From positions 1 through 35,319 of the forward strand of contig JAKSSG010000013.1 of NCBI GenBank assembly GCA_024403185.1: a stretch of 35,319 bases of DNA, in the 5' to 3' direction. Origin of the DNA: Clostridia bacterium. GTDB taxonomy: Bacteria > Bacillota > Clostridia > Peptostreptococcales > Anaerovoracaceae. Below are positions 32,771 through 35,319 of the stretch, one piece after another (positions within the stretch are counted from its first letter, which is position 1; the number at the start of each line of letters is the position of its first letter). The notes under the pieces were generated by a model. It did not search any database and was not told the DNA's origin. It worked only from the letters and a program-made list of their open reading frames with translations. The position numbers and the translations under genes were made by a program.

Positions 32771-33828
32771 TAGCTGTAATAGGCGGAGTCAAAACGTGTG
32801 TAAGAGTCAGGATGACGATGCCTGAAAGAGATATTGAAAAACAGAAAAAGCAGGACGAGGAGGCCCTTCTCAATGCGGGAATTGACATCAACAATCTCGG
32901 CAGTGAGGAAGAGGATTCCGAAGACGCCAGATTCAGAAGATACTATGAAAGCAAGATGAGAGAGCAGGCCAGCGAGAACTACTGGGATGAAGTGGGTCTT
33001 GGCGGCGGCGATTTCGGCGGGTATCCTGTAATGACACCTGATGAGGACACGGACATCAGAGTTGTAAGCAGCGGCTGCAGCTATAATGTGGCACGACTTC
33101 TGGGAAAGAGAACCGAGGTTGCTTTTGTATCAGTGGTTGGAAATGATGCCCTTGGAATGGCGGCCATGTGCGAGCTGGAGAAGGCCGGCGTGGATGTTTC
33201 CGCAGTGAGGGTTTCGCAGGGGGCAACGCCTGTAGGCGTTGAGCTTCACAATGTGGTGGGCGATCTGGCTTTTGTGAGAGAAAACAACAGCCTGATGAGT
33301 GAGATCAGCCCGGAATTCATTGATGAGAGTGCCGGGGTGCTGGACGGAGCCGATCTGATATTCATTGACGGCAGCCTGAGCGTGGAGACCATGAATTACA
33401 TCTCCGAAAAATATGCGGGCAGATGCAGAGTGTGCTTTGACCCGGCATCGATTAACGGCGGAAGCAGGTTCGCGGAATCAGAGCTTAAGGCTCACCTGGT
33501 TATTCCGGGCAGAATGGAGGCCGAGGCCATGACGGGACTTCAGATCCTGGGAATGGATCAGCTCATGGCTGCAGGCACGGCTCTTGAAGAGAGAGGCGTA
33601 GAGAATACAATAATCACCCTTAAAGGTGGCGGATTATATTACAGAGAGGGAACAGAGGCAGAGATTATCAAGCCGGAAAAGATTCTGTCCTTCGCTGACA
33701 CAACGGGAGCCGGAGACGTTCTGAGCGCCGGTGTGGTTTATCAGTTGAGTCAGGGTGCGGGCCTTGCCGAGGCCGCAAAAGCAGCCATGACTGAGACGGC
33801 AGAATACCTGAAGGAGGTAACGCAATGA
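32767..33828 (+). CDS. Divergent PfkB-family (ribokinase-like) kinase
   Basis: This 353-residue protein has a ribokinase-fold core. Signature 2 is present, DTTGAGDVLSAG, with catalytic D317. The N-terminal strand (MIAVIGG) is followed by an insertion of about 75 residues (16-90), rich in Glu, Asp, Lys and Arg, where the substrate-binding segment and lid should be. Signature 1 is weakened to SSGCSYNVARLLG, and the usual PN-x2-E motif reads IPGRMEAE. The fold resembles sugar or pseudouridine kinases, but a normal sugar site may be lacking. It overlaps both neighbours by four bases. Confidence 0.82.
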   Translation: MIAVIGGVKTCVRVRMTMPERDIEKQKKQDEEALLNAGIDINNLGSEEEDSEDARFRRYYESKMREQASENYWDEVGLGGGDFGGYPVMTPDEDTDIRVVSSGCSYNVARLLGKRTEVAFVSVVGNDALGMAAMCELEKAGVDVSAVRVSQGATPVGVELHNVVGDLAFVRENNSLMSEISPEFIDESAGVLDGADLIFIDGSLSVETMNYISEKYAGRCRVCFDPASINGGSRFAESELKAHLVIPGRMEAEAMTGLQILGMDQLMAAGTALEERGVENTIITLKGGGLYYREGTEAEIIKPEKILSFADTTGAGDVLSAGVVYQLSQGAGLAEAAKAAMTETAEYLKEVTQ

Positions 33829-34472
33829 TCAAGATCGATAATGTCAAGAAGGCTAACAGAGCCAAGATTGAAACTGTAATCAAGAATCTGGAGAAGAGAA
33901 ACATCTCAGGCTACTATGCGGAGAATAAAGAGGAAGCACTGAAGCTGATGCTCAAGATGATTCCGGAGGGATCGACAGTAGGCAAGGGCGGCAGTGAGAC
34001 CATGAACCAGCTGGGCATCATTCCGATTCTGCAGAACGGCAAGTATACATATCTGGATTCCTTTGCATCTGCAGATCAGGCGGTGCAGAAGGAAACAAAG
34101 AGAAAGATATTCTATGCAGATTTCATGCTCACCAGTGCCAATGCAATTACACTGGATGGAGAAATCGTAAACATCGACGGAACCGGCAACAGAATGGCGG
34201 CGGTAATCTGGGGACCGGACAAGGTAATCTTCGTGGTTGGCTCAAACAAGATAGTCAGAGATCTGGACGATGCGGTTGACAGGATCAAGTGTGACGCATG
34301 CCCGCCTAACTGCGTAAGGCTGGGCAAGAAGACACCGTGTGCCGTAACAGGCAAGTGCGGTGACTGTCTGTCACTGGGTCACACAATCTGCTGTCACACG
34401 GTAATAACCAGATTCTCAAGCATCCCTAAGAGAATGCACGTAATAATGGTAAACGAGCCTCTGGGTTTCTAA
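33825..34472 (+). CDS. LUD-domain protein (LutC/YkgG-like)
   Basis: This 215-residue protein has the LUD (DUF162) domain. GKGGSETMNQLGI and ANAITLDGEIVNIDGTGNR are the recognisable motifs, related to LutC of lactate utilisation. The last third (about 145-195) is cysteine-rich (CDACPPNC, CGDC, CC), suggesting a bound metal or cluster. Partners LutA and LutB are not present. The ATG overlaps the kinase stop. Function in this three-gene unit is not known. Confidence 0.87.
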   Translation: MIKIDNVKKANRAKIETVIKNLEKRNISGYYAENKEEALKLMLKMIPEGSTVGKGGSETMNQLGIIPILQNGKYTYLDSFASADQAVQKETKRKIFYADFMLTSANAITLDGEIVNIDGTGNRMAAVIWGPDKVIFVVGSNKIVRDLDDAVDRIKCDACPPNCVRLGKKTPCAVTGKCGDCLSLGHTICCHTVITRFSSIPKRMHVIMVNEPLGF

Positions 34473-34496
34473 AGGCAGACATATGGAGACATATAT

Positions 34497-34530
34497 AAAA
34501 AAGTGCTGAATCATTTCAGCACTTTTTTTA
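34497..34530. terminator. Bidirectional terminator, overlapping the XRE gene end
   Basis: A 14-bp perfect stem (34497-34510 with 34515-34528, core AGTGCTGAA) with a TCAT loop and T runs on both sides. The stop codon and last five codons of the minus-strand XRE gene lie in it. Confidence 0.92.
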
Positions 34531-34777
34531 TTTCGGGTTTAATTACGGGTTTGACTGCGGGTTTCGTTACGGGGGCGGAGTTGCTGGTTCGCCCCAGAAT
34601 GTAATCCGTAGTCGTATTGTACAGGTCCGCCAGGCGTATTACATGTTCGACGGGAATCGTGCGGGTTCCCTTTTCGTATCGGCGGTACACCTCGCGCTGT
34701 ATTCCCAGATAATAGGCCACGTATTCCTGAGTATAATCGTTATCCAGTCTTAAATGTTCTATCCTTATATACTGCAT
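34511..34777 (-). CDS. XRE-family small DNA-binding regulator
   Basis: This 88-residue protein is a Cro/C1-type helix-turn-helix (about 4-63: LRLDNDYTQEYVAYYLGIQREVYRRYEKG, then IRLADLYNTTTDYILGR). A Pro/Lys-rich tail follows (KPAVKPVIKPEIKK). AAGGAG stands before ATG 34777. It is probably autoregulated through two GCTACC-GGTAGC operators at 34810 and 34843, just upstream. Its last codons form part of a bidirectional terminator shared with the LUD gene. Confidence 0.9.
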   Translation of the reverse strand: MQYIRIEHLRLDNDYTQEYVAYYLGIQREVYRRYEKGTRTIPVEHVIRLADLYNTTTDYILGRTSNSAPVTKPAVKPVIKPEIKKVLK

Positions 34778-34809
34778 TTCGGGCTCCTTAGCTTCATTAC
34801 ACCGCTAAT

Positions 34810-34862
34810 GCTACCATTTGGAAGCACGGCACATTGACTTTTGCTACCGTTTGGTAGCAAAA
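34810..34862. promoter_or_regulatory. Twin XRE-type operators
   Basis: GCTACCATTTGGAAGC (34810-34825) and GCTACCGTTTGGTAGC (34843-34858) are spaced by 33 bases, about three helical turns. The second has 10-bp arms, from TTTT before GCTACC to AAAA after GGTAGC (34839-34862). Confidence 0.75.
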
Positions 34863-35035
34863 ACGGGCCATGAAGTGGTGCGGTTGCCTTTGCATACAAG
34901 ATATTGGGGCTTTTGCAAAGGCAGACAGAGGCAAAATGAACACACTGAAGTGAGTGTACAAAGGGCAGGTCTCAAACCCCTTGAAAACACTGGATTTCAG
35001 GCCAAAATAAAGTTAAAATAATTTCTAAAAAGTAC
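34863..35035. other. Non-coding spacer with a 10-bp dyad
   Basis: No gene is supported. TGCCTTTGCA (34885-34894) and TGCAAAGGCA (34914-34923) are perfect inverted repeats with no T run after. An open frame of 67 codons from TTG 34818 covers an operator and has no ribosome site. Confidence 0.5.
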
Positions 35036-35064
35036 TTGATTTTACCGGCAGCTTTTGTTATGAT
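35036..35064 (+). promoter_or_regulatory. Promoter of the structured RNA
   Basis: TTGATT (35036-35041), 17 bases, TATGAT (35059-35064), with a TGT extension before the -10. The predicted start, 35070-35072, coincides with the first base of the RNA closing stem at 35071. Confidence 0.75.
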
Positions 35065-35070
35065 GATAAA

Positions 35071-35281
35071 GCTTGTGTAAGGCGAAGAAGTGGGAAGTTA
35101 CCGCGCTATCGGAGAATTTCCACCGAGAATTGTCCCCACATGATCGGGGGCGAAGGGATTCGCTGAATTTTTAGTGTGCGTAACCTAATGGAAACACACA
35201 TAAGAGTGTACGGGGCGTGCACGAGCAGGCAAAAACGCTCCAAACGCTTGAAAATTCAAGGCTAGAACCCCTTGTACAAGC
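35071..35281 (+). ncRNA. Structured RNA leader, raiA-motif-like (tentative)
   Basis: A closing stem joins GCTTGTGTAAGG (35071-35082) to CCTTGTACAAGC (35270-35281). Inside are GTGGG/CCCAC (35090-35094, 35135-35139) enclosing TCGG/CCGA (35109-35112, 35123-35126); hairpin GCGAA-GGGA-TTCGC (35150-35163), a GNRA loop; GTGTG/CACAC (35174-35178, 35195-35199); GTGTAC/GTGCAC (35206-35222); and CTTGAA/TTCAAG (35247-35260). Its 211-nt length and complexity recall the raiA motif, a large clostridial RNA that often precedes raiA. That name is my guess from general features, not a match to its consensus. An AGGAGG at about 35312-35317 shows that a gene begins right after the window. No terminator separates them, so this is a 5' leader or a processed RNA. 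Confidence 0.6.
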
Positions 35282-35319
35282 ATAGCGAAAACTGTACTAA
35301 AGCACGTTATAGGAGGAAA

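Noticed and set aside
34818..35021. 67-codon plus-strand frame right of the XRE gene
   Set aside because: It begins at TTG within the operator region, lacks a ribosome site and shows no domain.
35090..35110. T-box leader (ACCGCG near GTGGGAAG)
   Set aside because: The T-box core AGGGTGG-ACCGCGG and an antiterminator/terminator pair are not present.

Overview
The window looks like chromosome from a strictly anaerobic, amino-acid-fermenting member of the Clostridia (Bacillota), possibly an Anaerovoracaceae/Family XIII or Peptostreptococcaceae-like lineage. The signs are the lysine-fermentation genes at the left edge, a rubredoxin-first (reverse) rubrerythrin, strong AGGAGG ribosome sites, Firmicute-type rho-independent terminators, a YfhO-type membrane protein and an ECF transporter. 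The genus is inference; no rRNA or tRNA gene is present to fix it.

Layout. 1-3300: the end of a lysine-fermentation operon (kamD 3' part, kamE, and both subunits of an acetoacetate-type CoA transferase), closed by a strong terminator. 3300-4055: reverse rubrerythrin with tandem promoters and a palindrome. 4185-5036: an accessory patch in which two identical 24-bp direct repeats, resembling the T-loop-to-CCA end of a tRNA, bracket a BrnT/BrnA toxin-antitoxin pair; brnT has no ordinary start codon at its expected N-terminus. 5327-6855: a formimidoylglutamase-like gene, then an amidohydrolase gene cut off after about 100 codons by an insertion-sequence remnant. 6890-9713 (minus): a beta-lactamase-fold hydrolase and an M3-type lipoprotein peptidase. 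9835-13545 (plus): an orphan amino-acid-type binding lipoprotein, a NifU-like protein, PepV dipeptidase and a cell-wall 3D-domain protein. 13609-14877 (minus): AlaX editing enzyme.

14878-18394: a 510-bp intergenic region with two perfect DnaA boxes, an AraC regulator with a large extra C-terminal domain, and a saccharopine-dehydrogenase-like oxidoreductase. 18457-22048: a CsbB/YfhO-like surface glycosylation pair. 21972-28072: a divergent MocR regulator, then a tightly overlapped operon of ECF S-component, aroD, ecfA1, ecfA2, ecfT and trmB. 28100-29835: an aminotransferase and a PC4/YdbC-like protein. 30150-31000: a broken, probably acquired nuclease-like gene. 31055-34472: nucleoside kinase, divergent PfkB-like kinase and LUD-domain protein, overlapping by ATGA. 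34511-35319: an XRE regulator with twin operators, then a promoter that starts exactly at a 211-nt structured RNA leading to a gene just beyond the window.

The unusual items are the structured RNA, the repeat-flanked brnTA cassette, the DnaA-box cluster, the MocR protein lacking the expected PLP lysine and the PfkB-like protein with a long acidic insertion. No CRISPR array, rRNA or intact tRNA was seen.
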